Origin: Lasioglossum baleicum
Lineage: Eukaryota > Arthropoda > Insecta > Hymenoptera > Halictidae
Direction of reading: 5' to 3'
Assembly: GCF_051020765.1 (NCBI RefSeq)
Contig: NC_134944.1
Location: 1,736,001 to 1,800,000, forward strand
Length of the DNA stretch: 64,000 bases
A model generated the notes under the pieces. The model saw only the letters and a list, made by a program, of their open reading frames with translations. It searched no databases and was not told where the DNA came from. Every line of letters starts with the position of its first letter. Within the stretch, counting starts at the first letter, position 1. Positions 1 through 11,543 of this stretch are shown piece by piece. A program made the position numbers and the translations under genes.

Positions 1-1120
1 TTGAAGAAGTTATTCGTTTTTAAAAGGTGTACGAGCACTGTGAGTCGATATCAGGAAGAGAAACGCAAGGATTTGACTTTGGTGATTACGAAACAGCAAA
101 AAAGTGAGCACTGCTGTACCGTGACTGATTCGAACCGGTGCGGCTCGAGCCCATCGCTAGCCTGTAGTACGAGGACGTGTTTCGATCTATCGAGCGGCGC
201 TTGGGACAGTCTGGTCGCGATGCGGCTTATTCAGTATCAGTACTGTTCTCGGCACGTCCGGCGATCGAGGACGTCAAGGTGGCTCGCTGGTGAATACGCG
301 CGAAATACCGTCGCGAAAATGAGTCGATAGATCGCCGATCGACCAACTTCCTGTCTGTGCCGCGACGTTTTCAAAAAGCCTCTCGCGGAAATCCGCCCCG
401 ATACACTTTGGAAACATTTCACACTTACACGCCGCACCCGACAGGTATGTAATGCTGCAAAGTAAACATTGTTCAACACGTTGTCCATCATTCTTCATTT
501 TCTGCAACGCTCTTTCATGCTGCCTTGTCATGCTTCACTAAAAAAATACTGTGCACCGTTCGGAGTCTAGACTCACAGCAGGCTTCCTCGTGTCAATGTC
601 TCGTGAATCATTCTCGCGCGATTATCTACCTCGATAACGAAGGAATTTTATCGAATTTGCGATATAAACATTATTGAAAAATAATATGATATTTTTTATA
701 ATAATAAATAATCAGGATGAATTGTTTCAATTTATCTCGAAATCTCTTTCGCTTTCTTTTTGAGTGGAGAAGTCTTATTTATTGGGAATCGGTTTATTTT
801 GAAAATACACTGTGATCCTGTGTTTAATGAGTTTCTTGAATAAAAATTTTCTTGTTAATTAAAAATTCCTGTTCATTAATCAAATAATACGGCGACCTTG
901 TTTTCTCCTCCTTTCTCCTTTCGAATGAAGAGCAGCTTCTCGACTTGGCTATATAAAAATTCATCGAATATATTGAAAAATTATGTCCCAAGAATCCCTT
1001 GAAACGCGTCACTGTCATTTCCCATTTGTTTGATCTTGACGAGGTATAAGTGTCACTGATAACAACTGATCCTCCGGTTAATTGTCGCCGAACAAATTGT
1101 TATCCGAGGATATTCATTAT

Positions 1121-1340
1121 TAGAGTGCGGATTTTATGCATTTATGACACTAACGAGTAGGTGTAATTCAAAACAGGAAAAGGAATAAAACAGTTTTATA
1201 ATGCCGATACATTATTTTTGCAATAAAGAAATCATCAATGAGGAAAATTAATTTTTACTTACAATTAGCTTTTATATATATGATAACTTGCAATCGATGT
1301 GTATAAAAATCTTATTTTTTCCATAAAGATCCGCAGTCTA
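1121..1340. mobile_element. MITE of the TAGACTGCGG family
   Basis: The left end, TAGAGTGCGGATTTTATGCA, is matched by the inverted right end ATAAAGATCCGCAGTCTA, giving an element of about 220 bp. The same ends recur through the window. There is no coding content. Confidence 0.65.
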
Positions 1341-1540
1341 TTCATTATTATCTGCTATTAGTCATCAACTCCGTGATTGTGCGATTCTCTTCTTCGATGG
1401 AGAATGTTCTTTCTTTATATAAGAGTCAGTATCGCGAACTAAAAATTATTATTCGCTGTGCATTAAAAAAATAATAGCCTTATAATCCTGTTTAGTACTT
1501 TCACTTCCTATTTCCTTCTAAACGAGGAGTACCGTAATGA

Positions 1541-1680
1541 TTAGACAGCGGATCTTTATGCAAAATAAACATTTTCCACCTGAATTCGAGGAAAACGGAG
1601 TGACTTGGAAATTTATTTTCTCTCTCAATATGTTCAATGGATTCAGATTAATATTAAGATATTTTTGAATTCGTTTAATG
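1541..1680. mobile_element. MITE of the TAGACTGCGG family, right end missing
   Basis: It starts with TAGACAGCGGATCTTTATGC. The body resembles the copy at 22573-22739 (shared stretches such as ATGTTC...TGAATTC), but no inverted right end is visible. This is a truncated or diverged copy. Confidence 0.5.
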
Positions 1681-3309
1681 TTTTTACTGTCTGAAACTAC
1701 AGGTACTCATTTCTGGCATAATGTAGTTGGGGGAAATATTGCGGACACTTATAGGTTCGGCATAACTTCCACGTGCAAAGTAATTCCGAAAATCTGTAAA
1801 TTGAAATGTTTCCCGCACGCTTTCCCTCGCGGGATTATGCAAGATCACTTCCTACTTCCTTGCAAATGATCGCGGTTCAAAGCAGTCGACGATACTAAAC
1901 ATGATTTCCTGTATACGCGATACGAATCTCGACAAATTCGTACAATATACTCGCTGCAAAACAGGATACGATTCATTGTCAATGTTACTCCACGCCAGCC
2001 CTTTAATTATCAATTATGCCAACGAAACAAGCACTAACAGGAATCGAAAAACCTTCAGATGTGTTAAAAAAACAAAGATTAAAACTCATTTAATCGTTAT
2101 CTACGCTAATTAGAGAACTAAACGTCTCAATACGCATAGCTGATAGTTGAACGAATATGGCAGAACGTGATGTTCAGTTTGCCGTTTAAAAACGAATCGA
2201 TAAGCATCATTAGCTCATGACAACCACAATTCTTCAGCGAAGGTTTCGTTCTAACATATTCATTGGTTCACGAGTAGCAATAAAATGTCATTGTTACGGC
2301 GAGCTGCTTTCACTAGAAAATTACTACTTTGTTATACGGACAAGCTCCATGCCTCTCTTTAATTATGAGTTTCTTAATTATGAAATATGACGAACTTCGA
2401 GTAACGGAGTACAAATACGTTTGACGACACGTTTATGTGACGTACCGAACTGCATCTCGACTGCAAATTTTATGCATTCGCTCGTGTATGTGTGTTATAA
2501 CCGCGTTTTTCTCAAACTTCCTGTTTTTCCTGTTTCGTGCACTTGTACGTTCAGAAATGCCCGACGAAGTTTTACGATCGTTTTTCCCGATAACATCGCG
2601 TATATGTAATTATGTCACTGTCGAAACATAATGCTGTTGGATCCACTCTACTATTCTTCCGTGAACGAAAGATAAAAACTATTCGCAATATTATCGCAAC
2701 TTTGAACAATAGGGAATACAATGTAGCTGTTTGTAAATTGTGCGCATAAATTTAATCGTAGGAAAAATTTAATAGCGGGAAGAGCGATTTAGCATTTTTT
2801 CAATGATACGCATACATTTTCCTGGCGTGCATAAGTGACAGAAAAACTTTATCCGCATCGTTACAGAAGCAGAGTGTTCCACCACGATTCTTGTAAAATC
2901 GAGTATGATAAAAAAGTGAAGAATTTAAGTGAAGAGACAAAATCAGTATCCGACCATAGCTTTATTTTTAATTTAATTAATAGTCAGATTGATTGTCCTT
3001 CTCTGGTTACTGGTTATGCAAATCAATTTCTACGTACCTGAACGTGTATTGAGATCTAGAGCAGGTTTTCAAATACTTAAATCCAGATCTACGTATGGAT
3101 TAATTAATCCAATAAATCGCATTATTGCAGACGTATTGATTTTTTTAGTGGGTCTTTACACTTTTAAAAGACAATTATGTTGGATTATCGGATAATACCA
3201 TAAGTTTCTGTGCATGTCATCCCTTCTTTGTTATTTTACGTAAATTCTCTTTTCTATCGTGTAAACATTTATGTAAGAGGACTTCGGTCTGTTTATAATA
3301 AAATAATAT

Positions 3310-3495
3310 TAATATTATTCGGCAGCATGTAGCTATGAAAGTAGCACCGAAGAAATAGGACTTTTCAGGGTGATAGCGCCCTAGATCGATCTTCTATCTA
3401 GCGTTTTTGACTACTGAAAACCACCAATTGTGTATTATCGAGAAATGAGAACGCGAATTTCGCATCCTTGCAATCCTGGAAACGAGTCTACCGCA
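3310..3495. mobile_element. Partial TTAA-type MITE (GTAGACTCG family)
   Basis: It shares with the complete copy at 28045-28399 an ATTATTCGGCAG stretch, an ATAGGACTTTT...GGGTGAT block and a terminal GGAAACGAGTCTAC, here in inverted orientation. One end appears lost. Confidence 0.5.
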
Positions 3496-4218
3496 TGTTC
3501 GCAGATTGACAGCCTAAGGAAGATGAATAAAATCGAATTGTCGCGTGCAGGAAGATAGCAATCAAAGTAGGAATGACGTCTTAGGCGCGAAAAGCGTCGA
3601 ACGGCAATACTCCTGCGTTTTCCCCGACGCATAAAAATCCGCGACCGGCAACTTGCTACAAGACGAGAGTAGAGAGCAAGCACGCTGGCAAACTTTTCTT
3701 CGGAGGTGAACACACGGTCTTAACAGGTTCCGAAGAGCGGCTTCAACTTTCTCGTAGATTAAACGCGAAAGATCGTTCATCGCGCGGAGAGAGTGAATAG
3801 ACACTTCTGTTACTTCTGTAGAATGCGAGCCGAATCGCTCGAGTCATTATTCTGTCCGCGAAGAAGCCATTTTTCTCGTTGGCGAGTCTCGTTCGGAAGA
3901 ATTTTTATTCTGATACAAAATCAAAGAAACATTTCTGCAATTTATTAGGAATGCCCTCACATTTCGAGGAAAGAGAGATGGTCATTGAAAATCTGACTGT
4001 ATCGAGTCGTAGACATTTGCGAGTGCCACAACCGCATAAAAATCCGCAGTCTGGTAATCGAAGATGAGGAATTGTGTCAATCTGCAGATTCAAACCTGCG
4101 CAAAGGATGTGCTGAAATACTCTGCCGTCCACACGTACCGCAACTGCCAAATATAGAAAATATTCCTGTGAGACTAGATGAATAATGAAAATGCTGTTCT
4201 TCGTCTTCTACGTTTTCC

Positions 4219-4380
4219 ACTCCAAATTCACAATTTTGCAAGTCAAATACACCCTTTCGCAAATCAGTCTGAACCTTTTACAGGTTTTACACTACAAATT
4301 CATCCTTTTGCAAATCAATTTCCACCTTTCACAGGATTTGCACTCCAAATTCACCCTTTTGCAGATGAATTTCATCTATG
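4219..4380. repeat. Degenerate minisatellite, main period about 51 bp
   Basis: Units of the type ACTCCAAATTCACCCTTTTG follow one another, two of them 51 bp apart (4291 and 4342), with a further copy at 4219 and a half unit between. Because 51 is a multiple of three, a plus-strand frame stays open and reads a 17-residue repeat containing LQIHPFANQ. I take this as a by-product of the period. No family was recognised. Confidence 0.6.
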
Positions 4381-4606
4381 TCAACTTCATTCTGTATAAT
4401 GAAAAATAATGATTCCAGATAATATTGTGAGCTGTTCTAAGATACTAATGTCTGAAAAAGTAGTTGTTTCAGTAATCTAGCGCATTTCACTTTTCTTTTC
4501 AGCAAAATTGTGCCGAATCTTTCGGTCGGGAAACCGTGCCGCAGATCTCACCTACATTCTAATTTCTTTGTTTGCAGACCCGACCCTGAAGTGACTAGTT
4601 TCTCCA

Positions 4607-4750
4607 ATGATGAAATTACTGGCGGGCGTGGAAGAAGTGACCGAAAAGAAAGAAAAGCAGTCCGACGATGACCAGCCTTGCAACAATAACCATGAAATAC
4701 AAGCGACGGCCGAGTTCGCGCAGGAGACAATCAAGTTGCTTAACGGCGAG
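4607..4750 (+). CDS. PAQR3: PAQR3 coding exon 1
   Basis: This exon encodes a charged, presumably cytosolic N-terminus of 48 residues starting MMKLLAGVEEV. It ends at a GAG|GTAAAT donor in phase 0. The exon itself probably begins at 4579 after a TTTGCAG acceptor, so there should be an upstream untranslated exon. Confidence 0.8.
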
Positions 4751-7700
4751 GTAAATTATAGTAAAATCAGTGGACAACCGGCATTTCCGTTTTTACCGGA
4801 AGCGAAACCGTAGATCGTCGACTTTTTCTCGGTCAACCTTTTTTTCACGAAAATCATACGGCACGAACTTTCACTCTGCGGCTACTAGCATAATTGCTGT
4901 TAGATCATACGGTTGTCGTGCTCGGTGATTGTTTTCGCCGTGCTCCATTTATGCGTCTCGATTATCTGTTCACCTTTCTGAAAAATGGTGGCTTGCACTT
5001 ACGAGTATCTAGGTTGATCACCGCTTCCATTTCTCTGCTTCTTGTCACTGGCGTTTACGCTGCCATGGAGATTTCTAGTTTGAGAAATTTTCTCAGTTCT
5101 TAAACTGAATCTTTTTGCCAAGTCAAAATTAGAGTAATTCTCTATAAGCTGAAGAATCTAACAAGCTTGAACACGTGCAACTAAACTAACACTGAACCTA
5201 CCACGAGGCAATTATTGAAATTGTGAAGGTATTTTAAAGGTGTTTTCTCTTCGTAAAATGATATTATACCTATCAGTCACTTTTGATGGTCGGTAGGTTT
5301 AGTGTTAAGATCTAAAATAATCATCTCAATACAAATTCTTATTTACTGCTATACGTACACGAAAATCCGCGCGTATATGCGTCAAACGTAGTTGAATTGT
5401 AAACAATCACTATTTATAGCTCTATTATCGAAAACATTGCCCTAAAGATATTTTCGAACGGAACGAAAGATAAAAATAAACTGGGTCTCGACTAGAAGTA
5501 AACAGTGTCGCTATAATGTTGTATACCTGCGGATGTAGCAGAGGCTGTATTTAGCAAGCCGGAAGTGAAAAATTGATTTCGCTGGGCGAGAGATGTGAAG
5601 TATATAGAAGAAGAAGAAGAAGAAGAAGAAAGCCCACCGTATAAACTTGACATACTCGGATGAAAGGCAAGTCCCGTTGTGCCCCACTTTAACAGCTTTC
5701 GCATCTCGAGATAGGTGTTACACCTTCACTGAAGCCTCTCGCGTGATAGCATTATAATTGGCCGGATCAGCAAACCTGCTGCCCGCGGCTACGCTAATCA
5801 GTATATAGTATATAGACTGCGGAATAACAGTTGTCTGTCTCTGTCTCGATTCGAAAAAATGCAGATCCAACAATAATTTATTTCGAATCAATCGGGAATG
5901 TATTCTTATAATTCCGACATTTCATTCGTGTCGCGTGTAACTCCGTCAGGGACACGCGAAATAAAAGTCTCAATTAAGGGAGTAGACTCCTTTTTCCAGG
6001 ATTTCAAGCAAGGGTGCGGTATATGCGCGTTCTCATTTCTCGATAATGAAAACATGGGATCTTTCAGAAGTCAAAAACGCTAGAGAGAAGATCGATCTAA
6101 ATCGATCCTTTATTTAGCGTTTTCGACTACTGAAAAACCCCATTTTTGTTGCCATTTTGCTTGCGAAATAAGGCGAGAAGTTAATGCAGTGAAGCAATTT
6201 AGCATAATTTAGCATAAACATCACGTTCCAACCGCATCGCTGTCTGCTTTGGTTGATGCGATATAAATAAATACCCTAATTCAGTCGCTCCACTCTCTCA
6301 GCCCTTTATTTTTAAACGCATACACGTATGTCTATTGTTTACAATCAACTATCGTCTACATGAGAGATTGAACTGGAAACATCTAAGAAAGTTTGGTCAC
6401 GCGTGCTATTGAATAAGCATGAGCTAACGTGTCCGTTCATGAATTACTATACCTCCTTGCTTCGAAATGCTAATGTACCTAGCGAATATCCGAAGTCGAT
6501 CTTCTGGGAAGTAAAGCGTCGTACAAGATCATTGAACAAAGAATAATCGAGATTCCCGATTTTCCGTGCAGGTGTACCGGAGGGCCTCCAAGAAATTAGA
6601 AGAGTCGCCCATCAAAGGTAAAGTAACGCCGCAGGATGAGGACAAAATGCGACGTCTTCTTTGCTACAAGGAGGCACCAGAGTATCTTCAACATAATCCC
6701 TACATTCTGAGCGGATACCGAGGATACCTCACCACAAAATTATGTCTGGAAAGGTTCGTGGGTGTGCCAATCATTGTACAGTTTACCCTACAGGGTGTTG
6801 GAAAAAGTTACTTCAAATGTAATCATGTAAATGTACTTCCTGACGGAAGTAGAACGTTTTTCGGACACCCTGTACCTTAGGAGTATGTTTAAATCTTTTG
6901 TTGGAAAGCATTGAAACGTTGTTTATTTCAGTATATTTTGGTGGACGAATGAAACAGTGAATATATGGAGCCACATATTTGGCTGGATGTTATTCTTTGG
7001 TTTGACGCTATACGATCTTTGTCTATTGAACATCCATGCTCCGATGGGTGACAAAGTAATCGTAGCGCTTTTATTAATCTGTTTTCAGGTAAACGCACAT
7101 TGGTTTAATTTTAACTAGATTACGTAGTTCGGTACACACGGCGCACACCTCTCATTCAAAATTTCGATAGACCGGCTAAAAAAAAATCGTACATTAATTT
7201 TTAACGTGTCGTCGTAAAGAGGAAGCTCCAATCTTTAAATCCATGGTGGTTTCGATTATGAAAAAAATCTTTTAAAGATTTCACAGAAGTCTGAATTTAT
7301 ATAGCATTTTTGCGGAGAAAACGCGTCCTCGGTTTATGGCTTGCTACATCGCGAAAAAATATCTTGGAGAAAAATGAACGCCGTGGCACGAAAGTGCAGG
7401 TTTCAAGCTTTAAAATGAGTCTAATAAGTTTATTGTCGTACGATCATTTTTTACGAAACTATCATAGTTTTAATCGGGAACTTGTTCAAATACTTTTTCG
7501 ATCCATTAATAATGCATAATAATATGCTTTAGATCTCTGATTATTATTTAAATTTAAACATTGATTGTTTTAGGCTTGTATGATACTGTCCTCGGTCTAT
7601 CACACGTTCTCCTGTCGAAGCGAGAAGGATTACTGGTGTTTCCTTTCGTTCGATCTCTTCGGCATTGCTTTAAGTCTTCTGTCGATATACATGTCTGGAG

Positions 7701-9105
7701 TGTATTATGCGTTTTGGTGTCATAAGGTAAAAACTCGCATATTCCTATCTCTTAATCGATACCGACAGCATAAACCTTTTTATTGTGGTTCGCGATCTCC
7801 AAGGCTAGCGGTATAAGCGCGATCAACGTTTTCGAATACGTTTTAATGACTTTCTTCCAATTATAACGCATAAAATCTGCAATCTCAGTGACTTTAATTC
7901 GTTTTCTTAGAAATTCATAAAATCTGCAGCCTAACGACTTTAATTCCTTTTTATTAGAAATGCATAAAATCCTCAGTCTAACGATCACAATATGATTTGT
8001 GCTGTTCATCTCTTCCTAAAACACTTCGGGACGTTCTAGGATAATTGCAAGAGTGGTAATTGAAAATTGTTTCCGTTTTCTTTTTAATATAGGAACTGCA
8101 GAGGTTCTACTTGATAACAGTGCTGGCAATCTTCGTGTTCGCGATGATACTTCAAATACCAAAATTGAATGTTAATGGGAACGTGAAGCTAGTCGTATTT
8201 GTCGCTTGGGCGGCTTATGGAGTCCTGCCAACGCTGCATTGGAGTATCGCAATGGGCGGCATGGACAACCCGATCGTTAGAATGTTGCTTCCAAGGGTAC
8301 TAGGAATGTATGTGATCAGTGGTGGCGCATTTGTTATTTATTTAACGAAAATACCGGAACGATTTTTCCCAGGTAATCATTCTCCTGTCAATACCCATCG
8401 TTACGCTCTAACAAGGGAAGAACCCCAAGTATCAGACTTCGATTTTGATAATTTTTTGCGAGACGATGTTATATGGATCCCTAATGATGTCTGCAAAATA
8501 TTAGAACTATTGAGTAACTATATACATACACCAAATATTTTGCATACATAATTAGGTATCCATATACCATCATCTCACAAAAAATTAACAAAATCGAAGT
8601 CGGACACTTGGGGGGTCCTTCTCTTGTAAGAGCCCGTTCAGATCAGATTCCACTCGGATCTTATTTACATTAACGTCTTCGTATTCGTTCACACGTGTTC
8701 GCGTAGTCGAGGAATTGAAAAGAAAAATCGCGTATTTTAATTTAATCGTGATCTGAATGGGCTCTAAGTCTTAAAAATGTACTTTTACGGTTTCGTGAGA
8801 AGAAATACAGCCACTTTTAATGCTCGGTATTCGTCAGCGTTAATAGGACTTTCACGACCTAAGGTTTCGCTTTATATCATTAGAAAGTCTGCCGTAAGAC
8901 CACGGGAGCAACTTACGCAATTTTCGTAGGTCAGAGATGACTGTAATTTGTTTATGTTGCAGGTTGGGTGGATTACATCGGCTCCTCTCATCAATGGTGG
9001 CACGCGCTGGTGGTGTTGGCTCTGTATTATTGGCACAACACCGGAATGCTTTACGTGGAATACAGAATGAACCATGGTTGCCCGAGCAACATCAAATTAT
9101 TATGA
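4607..9105 (+). CDS. PAQR3: Progestin and adipoQ receptor family member 3-like protein (PAQR3)
   Basis: The coding sequence joins 4607-4750, 6572-6753, 6932-7088, 7574-7726, 8093-8372 and 8963-9105, giving 352 aa. All introns are GT-AG and all phases fit. PAQR3 (RKTG in vertebrates) is a seven-helix membrane protein of the Golgi that in mammals tethers Raf and modulates signalling. The sequence shows the PAQR signatures: NETVNIWSH before helix 1 (about residues 115-123), SSVYHTFSCRSE (about 167-178), and HQWWH near the C-terminus (His315 and His319), which supplies metal-site histidines in PAQR proteins. YISGYR-like and VPERFFPG-like stretches also match PAQR3 rather than AdipoR. The start is the first of two ATGs, with an in-frame TGA 18 bases upstream in the same exon. 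The acidic N-terminus is about 40 residues longer than in the human protein (311 aa). Confidence 0.93.
5186..5308. mobile_element. Short MITE with AACACTAAACCTACC ends
   Basis: CTAACACTGAACCTACC and, inverted, GGTAGGTTTAGTGTTAA bound about 123 bp in PAQR3 intron 1. The right end carries TTAA. Confidence 0.65.
5974..6180. mobile_element. Partial TTAA-type MITE (GTAGACTCG family)
   Basis: TTAA at 5974-5977 is followed by GGGAGTAGACTCC, then a TTTCTCGATAATG block and CGTTTTCGACTACTGAAAAA, as in the complete copy at 28045-28399. The distal end is not clear. Confidence 0.6.
6572..6753 (+). CDS. PAQR3: PAQR3 coding exon 2
   Basis: The exon follows a CCGTGCAG acceptor and encodes the conserved pre-membrane segment containing EAPEYLQHNPYILSGYRGYL, the counterpart of the QIPVFLKENPYITDGYRAYL stretch of vertebrate PAQR3. 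It ends in phase 2 at AAG|GTTCGT. Confidence 0.93.
6932..7088 (+). CDS. PAQR3: PAQR3 coding exon 3 (helix 1)
   Basis: It encodes SIFWWTNETVNIWSH, the first PAQR signature, and helix 1 (GWMLFFGLTLYDL) plus the start of helix 2 (VIVALLLICFQ). The phases join cleanly to both neighbours. Confidence 0.95.
7185..7360. repeat. Dispersed repeat, copy 1
   Basis: This block in PAQR3 intron 3 shares an ordered series of motifs with 9338-9510: GTCGTAAAGAGGAAGCT, CAATCTT, then AAATTT-rich spacing and a GAGAAA...TTTTTGG-like end. It is a diverged interspersed repeat of unknown class. Confidence 0.45.
7574..7726 (+). CDS. PAQR3: PAQR3 coding exon 4 (helices 2-3)
   Basis: It encodes SSVYHTFSCRSE with the PAQR histidine, then a hydrophobic helix ending SGVYYAFWCHK. 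It is 51 codons in phase 0 at both ends. Confidence 0.95.
7727..8092 (+). other. PAQR3 intron 4 with three tandem MITE ends
   Basis: Three related pieces of about 50 bp follow one another at about 7864, 7912 and 7959, each carrying a variant of GCATAAAATCTGCAGTCTA, the right end of the TAGACTGCGG family. They look like a locally amplified transposon end. Confidence 0.55.
8093..8372 (+). CDS. PAQR3: PAQR3 coding exon 5 (helices 4-6)
   Basis: It encodes several hydrophobic helices (LITVLAIFVFAMIL, LVVFVAWAAYGVLPTLHW, YVISGGAFVIYL) and ends KIPERFFPG, matching the conserved VPERYFPG of PAQR3. The phase-1 donor is CCCAG|GTAATC. The frame stays open past the donor by chance. Confidence 0.94.
8630..8764. 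mobile_element. Harbinger-like MITE in PAQR3 intron 5
   Basis: Ends GAGCCCGTTCAGATCA and, inverted, TGATCTGAATGGGCTC bound a 135-bp element. It is flanked on both sides by TAA (8627-8629 and 8765-8767), the 3-bp target duplication typical of PIF/Harbinger elements. Confidence 0.7.
8963..9105 (+). CDS. PAQR3: PAQR3 terminal coding exon
   Basis: It encodes the last helix with the HQWWHALVVLALYYWHNT stretch, including the HxxxH pair, and ends with TGA after NIKLL. A possible donor 25 bases past the stop (CAG|GTATC at 9131) suggests the 3' untranslated region could be spliced. Confidence 0.94.
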
Positions 9106-9337
9106 CAGACGGAGTCTGACGACCATTCAGGTATCAAATCGAATTCTGAAAATTAAGTAATTCCTTAAACCTAGATTATTTTTATTTCATGTAATCACAA
9201 CGGTGGAGCTTTTTGCAATGTGTAGAATACAGACGAATCCTGGAAAAAGGAGCTACTCCCTCAACAAATTGATGTACAATCTCTTTTAGTCATTTTAGCG
9301 AACTTTGAACGATAAAACAGTGAAAAAGAATCGAAAA

Positions 9338-9510
9338 GAATCGTGTATCAATTTACAAGTAGTCGTATAGTAAAGAGGAGGCTTCAATCTTCAAATTTGT
9401 GGCGGTCTGATTCTCGAGAAAAATTTTGGAAACGTTTAAATTTACAGTATTTTTGAAGATTATTTATGAAGAGAAATGAGTTTTTGGTTTCCGACCTGTT
9501 ACGTGCATAA
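9338..9510. repeat. Dispersed repeat, copy 2
   Basis: It corresponds to 7185-7360 in the same orientation, with GTCGTATAGTAAAGAGGAGGC followed by CAATCTTCAAATTTGTGGCGG. Neither copy has clear terminal inverted repeats. Confidence 0.45.
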
Positions 9511-10185
9511 CATATTATGTCATAATTGAAATTTCAGCACCTGGTTTTCTCATGGAATGTGCTTGCGCTATGGAATTCAATGTTTGGTCGTCAGGATACC
9601 ACAACAAGCCACCGTTTTCTGCTACCGAGAGCAAAACAACTTGCGCAATGGACAATCCATTATGGGCGTATGTCCGTCAGCAAGTGATCTAGTTCGAGAT
9701 AGTGTGTAACATAACGTGAAACTTTACTTAAAAACAACATCAACGCGGTAGTTTGGAGATATCTGTTGTCCTGGCGTTCATTAATTTTTTATTTATTTTG
9801 TATTTATAAACTCTGAATAGATTTATTATATTTCCTATTCCTATTATATTGTGTTTCCCTTTCTCCTGTTCAGCCGAATCCTTCTTTTTCTTTTTTGTTA
9901 AGGGTGAGGGAAAAAATACATTTATGTACACCCCATAGAAGGGGGTAGTAGTGTGTGGGACTCGGGCGAACACCTGTTCGGATCCCCCACTAATACTCAC
10001 TATAAACACCCATCACCCAGGACTTTTGAGCCCTGTCCTTCCTCACTATCTGTCCCAAATTAGAAACATAGAAACAGTTCAGGGCCCCACTGTTCGCATT
10101 TCTCGTGAACTGCGCTGTATTCTCGGGCTCCACCCACTCATGCTCTTGTCAATTTGTTCAGTCAAATCCTGAAAACGTGAAAAAT

Positions 10186-10334
10186 TAGACAGCGGAACCT
10201 TTATGCAAAACGTGCAAAATAAAACTTGTTTTATTAATAATTTTAATATTACGATACACCTAAACATTTTTTACATTCTCCTGTTTGAAATTTTATCTAA
10301 TTATTGTTATAAATTGCATAAAATCCGCAATCTA
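10186..10334. mobile_element. MITE of the TAGACTGCGG family
   Basis: The ends TAGACAGCGGAACCTTTATGC and, inverted, GCATAAAATCCGCAATCTA bound a 149-bp element without coding content. Confidence 0.65.
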
Positions 10335-10715
10335 ATAATAATTTATTAAGCGGTCGAGATTTAAATAACGTACATGTACTCTCCGTCGAGATTTCTGCAC
10401 TTGAAAATTTCTTTTCAAACTATATATATTAGTTGCTGATTATTTGTAAATAGTGTGACGTAATGTCACAGTTCTTTCTATACATTTTCTTAGACTGACG
10501 GATATCGAATCTCAAAGAATAATTGTAGAGAAATATTGTTTAGGAATTGTTAAATAAAATCGATTCTTAAAAGTGTGCCTTCATTGTCTCATTTTAGCTC
10601 CTACAGCGATTTCAATCGAAGCCAACGACGATGTAGGTTCTGATCCACATGTTACCGACACAGGTACCGGTCGGTTGATTCGGAACTAAATTTGGCTAAC
10701 AGTTTGAGCGTTTTG

Positions 10716-10731
10716 TCGCTAGATGGCGCTG
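10716..10731 (+). promoter_or_regulatory. Possible CTCF-type insulator motif
   Basis: CGCTAGATGGCGCTG resembles the AGATGGCGC core of animal CTCF sites and lies between PAQR3 and the eIF1A promoter. This rests on motif resemblance only. Confidence 0.25.
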
Positions 10732-11543
10732 TAAGTACGTATACGAAGCTCAAATAATTCGTGCCGGAATTAACATTGCGTCTTATGGGAATAGCGGCAC
10801 GAAGCATTTGCTGCTGTAATGAATATCCAATATTTTTCATTTTGCATGAATAAATGATCTTTATTGTATAATACAGACACAGAGGATTCTTCAATATACT
10901 CCCATGAATTTTCTCACCCCTTGAATAACAATTTCTTTGAATATTTAACCAGAGATATGGTCACCTGTCAATAACGCACCAGTATAAGCACCGACTAGGT
11001 ATAAGGATAGACCTGTCATCCAATATATTTTTGCGGCCCACTTTTCGGGGGCCACGTAATCCCATTATCATAGTCATTATCTTTTATTTATCTGCATCTA
11101 CATAATCTGCATAATTTTAAACATTCGTTTCGCTTGAAAATCATAGAACACAAAAATTGCGAGAGAACGTATACTCACTGTTTAATTTTGATTAAAGTTT
11201 GCTCAATCTGTAATTCACCCTGATTGTATATTCAATTTATCACATCTTCGTGTTCACCGTTGCAATAAAATTATTGAAAAAGTAATGACGCCAGTTGTCA
11301 CACGATCAGAGTGATCATCGTGTGCACAGGTCATCGTTCATGGTTTGTACATGTACCATCTGTATGATTACAGTCTGTATTGGTCTGTATTGATCATCGT
11401 CTATGGCTACTCCATGAGGTGCAGAGCAGAGTGCAGAGTGCAGACTGTAGAAAACTCGTTTTTAGAACGTCGAAATTATTATTGTCTTTCGTTGTCAGAA
11501 TTCTCTGTGTAATTACCGCCCGATTGTGATCTAGCGAATCGAT

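Larger units (their letters stand above)
1..4578. other. Upstream non-coding region, no gene recognised
   Basis: No convincing exon was found in this stretch. Short open frames occur, but none shows a family motif or sensible splice sites. It holds several dispersed inverted-repeat elements (1121-1340, 1541 to about 1680, 3310-3495, and a single end at 4033-4052) and a degenerate minisatellite (4219-4380). Any 5' untranslated exon of the PAQR3 gene should lie here, because the first coding exon is preceded by a good splice acceptor at 4578, but I could not place it. Confidence 0.6.
9106..11543 (+). other. Intergenic region between PAQR3 and eIF1A
   Basis: It should hold the 3' untranslated region of PAQR3 and the promoter of eIF1A. 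An AATAAA at 10553-10558 is a possible polyadenylation signal. At 9538-9693 a stretch richer in G+C follows a TTTCAG acceptor and is open in all three plus frames. One frame ends with the residues NPLWAYVRQQVI and a stop, but no family was recognised. A MITE sits at 10186-10334, and a CTCF-like motif lies at 10716-10731. Confidence 0.5.

Noticed and set aside
1..330. Open frame at the left edge starting TTG
   Set aside because: Basic, Cys/Ser/Arg-rich composition with no motif, overlapping frames on the other strand, and no splice or start context. It is probably chance.
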